DNA of 32,907 bases. Origin: an uncultured Saprospiraceae bacterium (GTDB lineage Bacteria > Bacteroidota > Bacteroidia > Chitinophagales > Saprospiraceae). Of the stretch, positions 15,360 through 24,600 are shown in pieces (positions within the stretch are counted from its first letter, which is position 1; each line of letters opens with the position of its first letter). The position numbers and the translations under genes were made by a program. The stretch lies in NCBI GenBank assembly GCA_938018185.1, contig CALIIW010000010.1, forward strand, positions 1 to 32,907, written 5' to 3'. The notes under the pieces are model-generated. The model saw only the letters and a list, made by a program, of their open reading frames with translations. It did not search any database and had not been told where the DNA came from.

Positions 15360-16052
15360 TTGTATTGGCTACATAAAGATCAAATTACTTTTCCGCATCC
15401 TGATCTTGCCAACGAAGATGGCATTCTAGCCGTTGGAGGAGACCTATCAGCAGAAAGACTCATAGAAGCTTATCAAAAAGGAATTTTCCCTTGGTTCAAC
15501 CCAGAAGATCCCATCATCTGGTGGTCACCGGATCCAAGATTTGTTTTGTTTCCTGATGAGATTAAAATTTCTAAAAGTATGCGACCATACTTTAATCAGA
15601 AAAAATTTCAACTAAGCTGTGATACAGTATTTGATCAAGTCATAAAATCTTGCAGCATGCAAGATAGGCGTGGTCAACTTGGCGGCACTTGGATAACTGA
15701 CAGTATGGTTGATGCTTATGCAAATCTGCATAAGCTCGGATATGCACATTCCATCGAAGTTTGGGACAAAGACGAATTGGTAGGTGGTTTGTATGGTATC
15801 TCCTTAGGAAAAATATTTTTTGGAGAATCCATGTTTTCAAAAGTCAGCAATGCTTCTAAATTTGGCTTCATTTCTTTAGTCAAAAAACTCACTGAAAGAG
15901 GATACAATTTAATTGATTGTCAGCAGGAAACTAAACACTTGGGAAGCCTAGGGGCACGTTCCATACCTAGAAAGCAATTTTTAAGTTTTTTAGCAGACAA
16001 TGAAAATCATGAAAACAAGCCCGGTTCTTGGAAAGGGATTTTTGAACATTAG
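15360..16052 (+). CDS. aat: Leucyl/phenylalanyl-tRNA-protein transferase (TTG start)
   Basis: The protein has 230 residues. Aat transfers Leu or Phe from aminoacyl-tRNA to proteins with N-terminal Lys or Arg, making the N-degrons that ClpS recognises. Family landmarks are FPHPDLANEDGILAVGGDLS at the start, KGIFPWFNPEDPIIWWSPDP, GTWITDSMVDAYANLHKLGY, the signature FFGESMFS, and LIDCQQETKHLGSLGARSIP near the end. No ATG is available before the conserved block. The frame opens after the clpS stop, and TTG at 15360 gives MYWLHKDQITFPHP, which fits the family start well, so the start is a TTG. The stop of clpS is in the same frame 11 codons upstream. The adjacency with clpS forms a complete recognition and tagging pair. 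Confidence 0.95.
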   Translation: MYWLHKDQITFPHPDLANEDGILAVGGDLSAERLIEAYQKGIFPWFNPEDPIIWWSPDPRFVLFPDEIKISKSMRPYFNQKKFQLSCDTVFDQVIKSCSMQDRRGQLGGTWITDSMVDAYANLHKLGYAHSIEVWDKDELVGGLYGISLGKIFFGESMFSKVSNASKFGFISLVKKLTERGYNLIDCQQETKHLGSLGARSIPRKQFLSFLADNENHENKPGSWKGIFEH

Positions 16053-16134
16053 ATGTATTATACCCATTTATGTTGGAACGGAATGTGCACAAATAATCCC
16101 AAAGATTCGATAAGATCAGTTCCCTTATATTATA

Positions 16135-16142
16135 TATATTTG
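16135..16142 (+). promoter_or_regulatory. Candidate -7 box of the M23 peptidase gene
   Basis: TATATTTG matches the Bacteroidota -7 consensus and would place the transcript start about 20-25 bases before the ATG at 16172. A matching -33 element is not obvious. Confidence 0.45.
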
Positions 16143-16171
16143 AGTTTTAAATCGAATGCTTTAACTCCCAC

Positions 16172-17881
16172 ATGTTAAGATATTTCTACTTCCTTTCTTT
16201 TCTAAGCTTTTGTTGCGGTTTTACTTTTTGGGAATCGAACAAAATTAATTACCCGCAAGATTACTTCGGATCTCCAGTAACTCATAAGATTTTATTATCA
16301 GGCACTTTTGGAGAGTTACGTCCAAACCATTTGCATGCTGGAATCGATATTAAAGCATTGCAAGGAAAAACGGGTGAACCAATACTCGCGGCAGCAGAAG
16401 GACACATTTCAAGGATTAATGTAAAATCAGGTGGCTATGGTAAAGCCATTTACATGGATCACCCCAATGGTTACACTACAGTATATGCACACCTCCAAAA
16501 GTTTTCTCCTGAAGTAGAAGCCTTTATTAAGAAAGAACAGTATGCTAGAAAACAATTTGAACTAACGATATATCCTGACTCTAGTCTTTTTAATTTTGCA
16601 AAAGGCGATAAGATTGGGACGCTAGGTCTTTCGGGAAGATCCTTTGGACCACATTTGCATTTTGAGATCAGAGACACCAATACAGAAGAACCCATCAATC
16701 CATTACTCTTTGGAATTCATATTGAAGACAAGCTAAAACCCTTAATTCAAGGGATTAAAGTTTACGAACTCAATGAGCAAAAAGAAACTATTCAAGAAAA
16801 AAAATACCCTATTAATAAAAAGGGAGGCTCTTATAGCATAGCTAAGGACACATTATATATTGCTTCATGGCGTGCCGCATTTGGCATTGAAACCTATGAT
16901 CAGATGAATGGTGCGCCAAATAAAAATGGTGTTTACACTTTAGATCTATTAGTCGATGACTCCTTAACATACAGTTTTAATATGGAGCGCTTTTCATTTG
17001 AAGAGACCAGATATATTAATGCACATCTGGATTATAAAGAAAGAATTAACAACAAAGACTATTTCAACAGATGCTTTATCCTGCCAGGAAATAAACTATC
17101 TATCTACGAAAAAATACTTGACGATGGCATCATTGAACTATCGACTTATAAAGCGAAAAAGATCAGTTTTCAATGTACGGATGTGCATGGCAATCAAAGC
17201 AAATTATATTTTTGGGTAAAAAGAAAAGAGGTCGAAGCACCGATAACTGATGTTTACAATTACAAGTTGCTTTATGCGGAAGAAAACATTGTACAAACAA
17301 GTGAGCTAGAGCTATACTTTCCGCAAGGATGTCTTTATGAAAATTTATATTTAAAATACTTATCCTCAATTGACACTTCCTACAACACCTATTCCAAAGT
17401 TTTTCACATCCACGATAAAGAAACAGCCATCCACAAATTTTTTGACCTTTCTATAAAAACGACTGGAATGCCAATTGATGCTTATGATAAGGCATTCATA
17501 GCTTATTGCAATAAAGATGGATCCTTTACCAATTGCGGAGGACTTTGGTCAGGCCAATACTTGACCACTAAGGTAAGAGAGCTTGGAGATTACTGTATTA
17601 AGGTAGATAATGAGGCTCCTGAAATAAAATTGTTGAATATTTCAAAAAGTACTATTGCTTTTAAGATCACTGACAATTTTAATACTTCAAGAAATGTTGC
17701 TGGATTAAAAATGGATGCTAGGGTAGATGGCAATTGGATTTTGTTTGAATGGGATGCAAAAAATGATCTTTTAAAACATACATTCGATGGTAGTTTATCT
17801 TCAGGAAAACACCACCTGCTTTTGAAAGTTGAAGATGCTCTTGGCAATGTTTCCTTATTCGAACAGGAATTTCTTTTATAA
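16172..17881 (+). CDS. Secreted M23 (LytM-type) metallopeptidase
   Basis: The protein has 569 residues and an N-terminal hydrophobic signal segment (about residues 4-18, YFYFLSFLSFCCGFTF). The LytM domain follows at about 45-185. It has H55 and D59 in HLHAGIDI, H107 in VYAHLQK, and the HLH motif H161-H163 in GPHLHFEIRD, a complete set of zinc and catalytic positions. M23 enzymes of this kind cut peptide cross-links in peptidoglycan in the periplasm. An insertion of about 35 residues lies between the VYAHL and GDKIGTLGLSG blocks. The remaining 380 residues look like beta-sandwich domains of unknown role, possibly for cell-wall or partner binding. No T9SS tail is seen. The DinB-like gene begins 50 bp downstream on the same strand. 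Confidence 0.9.
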   Translation: MLRYFYFLSFLSFCCGFTFWESNKINYPQDYFGSPVTHKILLSGTFGELRPNHLHAGIDIKALQGKTGEPILAAAEGHISRINVKSGGYGKAIYMDHPNGYTTVYAHLQKFSPEVEAFIKKEQYARKQFELTIYPDSSLFNFAKGDKIGTLGLSGRSFGPHLHFEIRDTNTEEPINPLLFGIHIEDKLKPLIQGIKVYELNEQKETIQEKKYPINKKGGSYSIAKDTLYIASWRAAFGIETYDQMNGAPNKNGVYTLDLLVDDSLTYSFNMERFSFEETRYINAHLDYKERINNKDYFNRCFILPGNKLSIYEKILDDGIIELSTYKAKKISFQCTDVHGNQSKLYFWVKRKEVEAPITDVYNYKLLYAEENIVQTSELELYFPQGCLYENLYLKYLSSIDTSYNTYSKVFHIHDKETAIHKFFDLSIKTTGMPIDAYDKAFIAYCNKDGSFTNCGGLWSGQYLTTKVRELGDYCIKVDNEAPEIKLLNISKSTIAFKITDNFNTSRNVAGLKMDARVDGNWILFEWDAKNDLLKHTFDGSLSSGKHHLLLKVEDALGNVSLFEQEFLL

Positions 17882-17931
17882 GATGCTAAATGTAGCTTTC
17901 ATTATCTTGAAGTGATTTAATAACAAAGCTT

Positions 17932-18438
17932 ATGAATGATAATTTTGAAAACCGTATCCTGGTAGCATTCACAAAAGAAATTGAAAAGCGCTTGATTTTA
18001 GAATCTATTCCAAGGCTTATCAAATGCTTGAATCAACTTACAATAGAGGAAATATGGTTTAGGCCAAATACAAATACCGTTTCTGTAGGTAACTTATGTT
18101 TGCATCTTTGCGGCAATGTGAGACAATGGTTGATTTCTGGTCTCGGTGATACTCCAGACAATCGTAACAGGCCACTTGAATTTTCGACTCCTGGTCCTAT
18201 CCCAACAGATACCCTGATCGAAGATCTTCAAATACTTTCATCAGAAATTCTTAATATTTTAAGCCAACTGACTTCCGAGGATCTTTTGAAAAAGAGGGCT
18301 GTCCAAGTTTATGAAGAATCTGGCTTGAGTATACTTGTTCATGTGACGGAACATTTTTCATATCATGTTGGACAGGTGACATATTTTGTAAAAAGCAGGA
18401 AGGATATTGATATGAAGTATTATCCTGAAATTAAATAG
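17932..18438 (+). CDS. DinB/YfiT-like putative metalloenzyme
   Basis: The protein has 168 residues and is predicted to be a mainly helical bundle. The metal-site histidines of the DinB superfamily are visible: H58 in LCLHLCGNVRQWL, and H141 and H145 in VTEHFSYHVGQVTYF, plus H137 nearby. Members include damage-inducible proteins of unknown role and thiol-dependent S-transferases using bacillithiol or mycothiol; which applies here cannot be decided. The ATG at 17932 gives a normal family length. The gene lies 50 bp after the M23 gene and 44 bp before a Crp/Fnr regulator, so it may share a transcript with either. A 13-bp repeat, GGCCATTGGCTTT, sits right after its stop. Confidence 0.82.
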   Translation: MNDNFENRILVAFTKEIEKRLILESIPRLIKCLNQLTIEEIWFRPNTNTVSVGNLCLHLCGNVRQWLISGLGDTPDNRNRPLEFSTPGPIPTDTLIEDLQILSSEILNILSQLTSEDLLKKRAVQVYEESGLSILVHVTEHFSYHVGQVTYFVKSRKDIDMKYYPEIK

Positions 18439-18471
18439 GCCATTGGCTTTTGGCTTTTGGCCATTGGCTTT
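18438..18471. repeat. Short direct repeat between dinB-like and crp-like genes
   Basis: GGCCATTGGCTTT occurs at 18438-18450 and again at 18459-18471, 21 bp apart, with another TTGGC-type piece between. It fills most of the 44-bp gap and begins at the last base of the upstream stop codon. Confidence 0.6.
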
Positions 18472-18482
18472 AAAATAAACAA

Positions 18483-19058
18483 ATGAGTGAAATTGTAAAT
18501 TACATTGAGGCATACTTTGGGATAAGACAGCAAGAGGTTCTTAAAATTTTAAACTTTTTTGAGGAGCATCAAGTTGAGAAAGATTCCTACTTATTAAAGC
18601 AAGGGAAATTACAATCCAATTTGAGTTTTATTAAAAGCGGCTATGTTCGATTTTATAATATAGACCCAATGAGTGGGAAAGAAATAACGCAGTGGGTAGC
18701 AACACCAGGAACCATTGTTACGGATGTTGGCTGTTTATTTTTCAATGCACCTGCCAAATTTGACATCCAAACTTTATCAGATTGCGAACTTTTCACCATT
18801 AGCCAAGATAATTACAAGAAGATTGGAAACCATGTGACCAATTGGAATCAGCTGGAAAAAATGTTCCTAGCTAAGTGCTTTAGCGGCCTTGAAGACCGAG
18901 TTTATAGCCATTTGTCTATGAGTTCTGAAGAGAGATATAATTATTTCTTTCAGATCAATCCAGAACTGTTCAACCAAGTACCACTTCAATATATCGCTTC
19001 AATGCTTGGGATGACAGCAGAAACATTCAGTAGAATCAGAAAAAAATTGAGTTCTTGA
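18483..19058 (+). CDS. Crp/Fnr-family transcription regulator
   Basis: The protein has 191 residues. An N-terminal cyclic-nucleotide-binding-like beta-roll (about residues 25-115, with LKQGKLQSNLSFIKSGYVRF and PGTIVTDVGCLFF) is joined by a long helix to a C-terminal helix-turn-helix. The recognition region is about 166-189, in PLQYIASMLGMTAETFSRIR. I see no Cys cluster of the FNR iron-sulfur type, and the residues that bind cAMP in E. coli CRP are not clearly kept, so the signal is unknown. It sits between the DinB-like and SRPBCC genes. An FNR-like dyad overlaps its own stop codon, so it may regulate the downstream gene. Confidence 0.88.
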   Translation: MSEIVNYIEAYFGIRQQEVLKILNFFEEHQVEKDSYLLKQGKLQSNLSFIKSGYVRFYNIDPMSGKEITQWVATPGTIVTDVGCLFFNAPAKFDIQTLSDCELFTISQDNYKKIGNHVTNWNQLEKMFLAKCFSGLEDRVYSHLSMSSEERYNYFFQINPELFNQVPLQYIASMLGMTAETFSRIRKKLSS

Positions 19059-19068
19059 TATATGTCAA
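19055..19068. promoter_or_regulatory. Candidate Crp/Fnr-type operator
   Basis: TTGATATATGTCAA resembles the FNR/CRP-family site TTGATnnnnATCAA with one mismatch. It overlaps the stop codon of the Crp/Fnr gene and lies about 92 bp upstream of the SRPBCC start. A further TTGAT half site lies near 19089. The link to this regulator is inferred from position. Confidence 0.35.
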
Positions 19069-19159
19069 GAGCACTCATCTTTAAATCCTTGATATTTGAA
19101 TTAACAAAAGCGACAAACAATAAAAGGTCGCAAATTAATTCACCTTAAAAATAAATATC

Positions 19160-19585
19160 ATGGCTAATAAGATCATAAAAACAGAAATACGAATTAAAGC
19201 TTCTCCAAAAAAAGTATGGTCAGTATTAACTGATTTTGAAAAATATCCAGATTGGAATCCTTTCATCCTTTCATTGACAGGAGAGATGGTAATCGGTCAA
19301 AATATAAAAATCGTTCTTCCTGACATGAAATTCAAACCTACCTTATTGGTTTTTGAAAAAAACAAAGAACTAAGATGGATAGGTAAACTTTTGTTCAAAG
19401 GCTTATTTGATGGCGAGCATAGTTTTATAATTGAAGACAATAAAGATGGAACGGTCACTTTTAGGCATGAGGAAATATTTAATGGGATACTGGTTGGGCC
19501 GTTTGCTAAGAAATTGGATAATGATACGCGTGAAGGCTTTGAGGCGATGAATGAGGCGTTGAAGAAAAGAGTGGAGAAAGGTTAA
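19160..19585 (+). CDS. SRPBCC (START-like) domain protein
   Basis: This 141-residue protein is a single helix-grip domain. The opening IIKTEIRIKASPKKVWSVLTDFEKYPDWNPF is typical of the polyketide-cyclase/dehydrase-like SRPBCC group. The middle strands are represented by ELRWIGKLLFKGLFDGEHSF, and the C-terminal helix by NDTREGFEAMNEALKKRVEKG, which closes the ligand cavity. Such proteins bind hydrophobic ligands or act as small enzymes; no specific substrate can be read here. It follows the Crp/Fnr gene by 101 bp, and the dyad in that gap hints that it is controlled separately. It is the last plus-strand gene before a convergent region. Confidence 0.88.
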   Translation: MANKIIKTEIRIKASPKKVWSVLTDFEKYPDWNPFILSLTGEMVIGQNIKIVLPDMKFKPTLLVFEKNKELRWIGKLLFKGLFDGEHSFIIEDNKDGTVTFRHEEIFNGILVGPFAKKLDNDTREGFEAMNEALKKRVEKG

Positions 19586-19676
19586 TAAGGTGATAAAGCT
19601 AAAACAGAAAAGCAGAGAAAGTTTAAAATAAAGTAAAATTGGAAAAGTTTAAATGTAGAAGCATGAAGATTAACCA

Positions 19677-19864
19677 ATAGAATAATTTATAGGCATAATG
19701 TAGGGGCGCGATTTATCGCGCCTGCACGCTAGCTGTCCTTATTTGTACAATACACTTCAATAGAAAACCTGGTTGATTAACTACAGTAGGCATAGTAGAA
19801 TTTCAAATAGATACATAGAATAATTTAAAGACATAAGATATGGGCTCGATTTATCGTGTCCACA
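19677..19864. repeat. Two copies of a GC-palindrome repeat in a convergent gap
   Basis: Copies at 19677-19727 and 19815-19864 share ATAGAATAATTTA, a short spacer with CATAA, and GGGCKCGATTTATCG. In the first copy the hairpin GGCGCGA/TCGCGCC is perfect; in the second it has decayed. They lie between the convergent SRPBCC gene and the small minus-strand gene. No T run follows, so a terminator role is uncertain. Confidence 0.6.
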
Positions 19865-19887
19865 ACTTAGAAATAACTTACACTAAA

Positions 19888-20049
19888 CTATATTACATCC
19901 ATCCACTTTACCAAGTAGGTAAGTGTGGAAGGCAAGGCTAACCAAAACCATTCGTTGTAAAACATTAATAAGAAGACCAATGCGGCTAGAGATACTAAGA
20001 AAAGTATTAAATCTAAAGGTCTTGATGATTTGGCTGCTGTCTCGCCCAT
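19888..20049 (-). CDS. 53-aa membrane protein with two predicted helices
   Basis: The minus-strand frame from ATG at 20047-20049 to TAG at 19888-19890 encodes 53 residues. The sequence has a polar start MGETAAKSSRPL, a clear membrane helix at about residues 12-31 (LDLILFLVSLAALVFLLMFY) and an amphipathic or second helix NEWFWLALPSTLTYLVKW. The ordered composition argues for a real small gene, although another frame is open across the same DNA. It is 62 bp downstream of the M14 carboxypeptidase on the same strand, so it may be cotranscribed with it. I recognise no named family; a function cannot be given. Confidence 0.6.
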   Translation of the reverse strand: MGETAAKSSRPLDLILFLVSLAALVFLLMFYNEWFWLALPSTLTYLVKWMDVI

Positions 20050-20111
20050 TTGTGTAATTTTTATGCAAATTTATAAAACAATACGCTAAAAAGCCATTAT
20101 CGTTTTCATTA

Positions 20112-21542
20112 TTATCTATTTAATTGAATCATATAGCCATTAATTATACCATACTCTAAAACACCGTCTCTTTCGAGGAAAAAAGAAGGATTTGACTCAG
20201 GTTTTAGGTCAATATCCACCTCCTCAGCGCTTTTATGCACATTGACGGGCAAGGAACTAATTTCGAAGGATTCTTTCATTCCTGGGCAAATAAACTCAGA
20301 AATGCCCTGGTTTAAAAGGGCATTCAAATCAAGATTTTTCAAATCGCCTATTTTTGCTAGCTTTTGATCATAAACCTTTGCTCTTTTATAGTTAAAGGCC
20401 GAAGCTTCAAATTCTTGGTAGCCAAAAAAGGTAGAAAGATCGCCTAAGTCAGCAATTTTGCTTTTATAATAAAAATCAGTCGCAGATTCGTTTTGGACTT
20501 CTTCTCTCTGAATGGCAACATCCATTGTCTTTAATCCATCAGGGCTTTTGACAGTTAGATTTCTTATGATCAGATCAGCCATTTTCCTGTCATTTTTCGG
20601 AATATCCTCATAAGCAGCCACTTCCTTATTTTGGTAGCTTCCATCTGCTAATGCCTTAAAAGCAGAAAGTAGCATTGTGAAATGTATTTTTCTGTTGAAT
20701 TGCTTTTCGTCGTCTCCTCTTATCCCTCCTGCTTCAACCAAGATGGTACTGGTGCCCCACTTTTGAATGTTATCCCCAAATGCTCTTGGCTCAAAGTCAT
20801 CATTGTATCTTCCTACATGTCCCGGAAGTATTTGTTGTACAACCTCATTCATGACAACTATTGTTTGCATCGCCTTTTGGCGTGTAGAATTTATCTCTTT
20901 CTCATAATTATAAGCTGGAGCTAAAAAGGAAACCGCAGCAGTATTGGCCGTTTTGTCCACATTGTAATACTTACTTTGATCGTGGAGGTTGAATCCAAAA
21001 TCCGCATTGGTTGCATCCCTAACTGCTTTTAAGAATTTCGACTCTGGAAATTCAAGTACCTGTGCATCTCTATTCAAATCCACATTCATCGCATTCCTCC
21101 TTTGGTATCGATCTGCTCCGTCCGGATTTAACATCGGTATAAAATGTAAGGTCAAATTTTCTCTTATAACTTTTCTAAAGTCATCAAAGGCATCTGAACT
21201 TCCGGACAAAAAGTTGAATATATCAAACAAAGCCATAGTTGCTGTAGGTTCATCCCCATGCATCTGAGACCATAACAGTAGCACTGTCTTTCCTTGGCCG
21301 TACTTCAGATGAAAAATACTGCGGCCCTCAACTGACTTTCCTTCCTCTATGATTTTAATGGGTCCATTCTTGTCAATATTTTGAATCAGACTCTTAATAT
21401 CTGCGTGTTTAAACCTCCTATTCTTCAGAGATTCTTCTTTAAATTTATCATGAGCTTGATATAAAGCTCCTGCGTGTTGTTGGGCATTCATATAAATGAA
21501 ATTAAAGGTAAAGAGTATGCAAATACTGATTCTTGAATACAT
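20112..21542 (-). CDS. Secreted M14-family zinc carboxypeptidase
   Basis: The protein has 476 residues and a signal peptide (ISICILFTFNFIYMNAQ, cleavage near residue 20). The catalytic domain covers about 45-300. H95 and E98 in SQMHGDEPT and H187 in FNLHDQS are the zinc ligands. The substrate-binding segment is NPDGADRYQRRNAMNVDLNR, with R149 and R158. E270 in ILVEAGG is the catalytic Glu. M14 enzymes remove C-terminal residues or trim peptidoglycan peptides; the substrate is not clear. The last 180 residues form an additional domain of unknown role, and no T9SS tail is present. The gene follows the giant SprB-like gene on the same strand with 130 bp between. A small ATGCC/GGCAT hairpin in that gap lacks a T run. 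Confidence 0.9.
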   Translation of the reverse strand: MYSRISICILFTFNFIYMNAQQHAGALYQAHDKFKEESLKNRRFKHADIKSLIQNIDKNGPIKIIEEGKSVEGRSIFHLKYGQGKTVLLLWSQMHGDEPTATMALFDIFNFLSGSSDAFDDFRKVIRENLTLHFIPMLNPDGADRYQRRNAMNVDLNRDAQVLEFPESKFLKAVRDATNADFGFNLHDQSKYYNVDKTANTAAVSFLAPAYNYEKEINSTRQKAMQTIVVMNEVVQQILPGHVGRYNDDFEPRAFGDNIQKWGTSTILVEAGGIRGDDEKQFNRKIHFTMLLSAFKALADGSYQNKEVAAYEDIPKNDRKMADLIIRNLTVKSPDGLKTMDVAIQREEVQNESATDFYYKSKIADLGDLSTFFGYQEFEASAFNYKRAKVYDQKLAKIGDLKNLDLNALLNQGISEFICPGMKESFEISSLPVNVHKSAEEVDIDLKPESNPSFFLERDGVLEYGIINGYMIQLNR

Positions 21543-21672
21543 TGAAAGTATCGTGATATTTCTAAGAATGAAAGTAGGAAAAATTAGTTGATAGTTGATA
21601 GTTCTTTGTCCTAAAAGGATGCCTTTGGCATTGATAGATGAAACTAAATATACCTTCGTAGGATTATTTGAT

Positions 21673-24600
21673 TTACATTTTCACAATCGGCTTTGCAATA
21701 GTTGTTTTAGAGCCAGACTTCAATCGAACAAAATAAACCCCAGAACTAAATGTGCTCAAATCAACATCTAAAGAAATGCTTTGACCTAGGTCCTTTGCAG
21801 AATAAATACATTGGCCTATGGAATTGTAGATTTCCAAATCCAACTTTTCACCCAGATGATGTTTTCCGTTTATTAATAAAATACCATTCGTAGGATTTGG
21901 GCTAATACTTAATTCCTCAAGAATTAATTCTTGAGTTGTTACCGTATAGAACAGTTCAATCGCTTCTTCTATTTGACAATCATTTTGATCTGTGATGGTC
22001 ACATAATAGGTTCCATTTTCCAAGTCGGATCTCATACTAGAGGTAGACCCATCTTCCCACAAGTAGGTATAGGGTGCTATTCCACCATAAGGTAACAAGT
22101 CAATAGATCCATTGTTACCACTTTGTGATCCGATTGTATTTGCTTGAAGACCTATTTCGTTAGGCTCTAAAACATCAATAGTTCCAGCAGTGGTGCAACC
22201 ATTTGCATCCGTAACAAAAACGGTATAGGCTCCTCCTCCAAGGTTCGTGATGTCAGGACTAGTTGCTCCGTTATTCCAATCGTACTGAAAGGGAGCTGCT
22301 CCTTGAATAACATCAATGGAGATAAAAGCATCTTCTTCTCCAAAACAACGCAAATCAGTATTTGTAGCTTCAAAGATGACTTCTTCAAAATTACTAATCT
22401 CCGTTTCTTGCACTTGAGTACATCCCATTGCATCAGTTATTGTGAGCGTATAAATACCGTCTGATAGTTGAGAGATTAAGGCCGAATCGTCGCCATTATC
22501 CCAGTCGTATTCAAAAGGCTCAAGTCCTCCTGATATATTGGCTACTGCATAGCCAAAGTCACCACAAGAACCATATGCGTTGATGAAAAGTTCTATCGCA
22601 TCAGGTTCCGTCACACTAAATTCGATTACTGTTTCACAATCACTTGCGTCTTGAACAGTAACTAGATAATCCCCAGCGGCAAGTTCTGTTAACAAAGATT
22701 CCGTTCCGGAATTCATACTACCTGTACTGCTATTTTGCCACTCAAACGAATATGGTTCAATTCCAGAGAGAACATTTATGTTTACAGATGCGTTTGCATT
22801 TCCATAGCAATCTATTTCACTTACCATTTGTGTCTCCGCTTCTAATTGGACATTTTTTAGTATCTCATATTCAGCAGAAGCACTGCAGCCATTTTGGTCT
22901 GTAACTATCAGGCTATATACACCTGCTTGTTCTGTATTCAATTCTTCAGATTGTCCAGAGAGACTACTCCATTCCAATTCTAATGAACCAGTACCTCCTG
23001 ATGTTTCTACAAGAATGGACCCCGTCGCGTTGTCACAAGCAATATGTATAAGTGAAATCAATTCTATTTGAATTTCTTCTGGATCATTTATCTCAATTGT
23101 TCGAATTTGTTGACAACCAGTCTCATCAACAATGCTTACTTCATAGGAACCAGGAGCAAGATCTTCCCGAATGGCTTCATCAAATCCATCTGCCCAATTA
23201 AATTCTAGTTCGCCTACTGCATTCGAAACTTCCAAATCTATCGAAGCAGTATTTTCACCATAACAATCGGGCTCCACCAAATCTATGGTCAATTCAAAAC
23301 CATCTGTAATATTTACTTCTATACTGTCTTTAGATTCACAACCAGCATCAGTTATGATTGTCAATGAGAGGGTTCCAGAATTCTCGACTTCTGTGGCAGC
23401 TTCTGTACTTCCATTGGACCACAAATAGGATGCTGCATCTACATTGGCACTGACTAGCACAGAACCACATTCCGTTAGATCTTCTCCAAGATCAAAAACC
23501 AAAGGTGTTTGTATCTCGACAACTATCTCGTCCATTGCAGAGCAGCCATTGATATCTGTGATAGTCAAAGCATAAGTCCCTGATTCTGCAATATTCGTTT
23601 CTGATTCTGTATCTCCGTTTGACCAATTATAAGTTAGATTAGTTCCATCAAGTCCTGCATTTAGAATTATTGATTCACAAGACAGTATATCTGCCCCCAG
23701 GTCAAGTGGAATCTCATCTACAATTTCTACCATTATCGAATCGCTTGTTATACAACCATCTGCCGTTCTTACTTCAAGAATATAAAAACCTGATTCAGTT
23801 ACTTCAATGCTGGCTTCTGTACTTCCTGTAGACCATAGGTATGAAAGTCCGGAAATCTGCGTTTCCAAAAGCACTGCCGAACAACTTGTAATGTCCGCTC
23901 CAAGATCAACATCTAGCTCTTCAAAAATTTCTACATTTATTTCGTCTTCGGCAGAACAGCCACTATCATCCGTAATTGTAACTGCGTAAAGACCTGATTC
24001 AGAAATGATAATTTCATTACTGGCCTCTCCGTTTGACCACAAATAATTCAGACCAGATTGTCCAGTGTTAAGTATTATTTCCTCGCAAGAGGAAATATCT
24101 TCACCAAGCTCTAAAGTCAATTCTTCTACAATTTCGACAGTGAATTCTTCTATTGAAGAACAGCCCATGTCATTGGTTACAGTTATGGAGTAAAAACCTG
24201 ATTCTGAAATTTCAAGAATAGACTCATTTGAACCGTTTGACCAAATAAAATCTAATTCTGTATTCGAATAATCAAAAATTACGGATTGGCAAGAAGTGTA
24301 CGAACTTTCAATATCTATGAAGTCCGCATTCAAAATTTCAACATAGATCGAATCAACAGATTGACAACCTGCAGAATTTGTAACGGTCACCCAATACCAG
24401 TCTGTCGCTTCAACAGTAATCCTATTTTCTGTACTACCAGTCGACCAAAGAGCCTCCTCTTCCTCTAAAAAGAGACTAACTCCTATAGATTCACAACTAA
24501 CTAGATTTTCTCCTAGCTCTGCGTTTGGCGATTCAAATATTTCTATACCAATTTCATCGCGAGCTGTACAACCGTTTGAATCAGTCACTATTAATTCATA

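Noticed and set aside
19883..20068. 61-codon minus-strand frame overlapping the 53-aa gene
   Set aside because: Its product lacks a coherent membrane or domain pattern, whereas the overlapping frame gives a clear membrane helix; only one is likely real.
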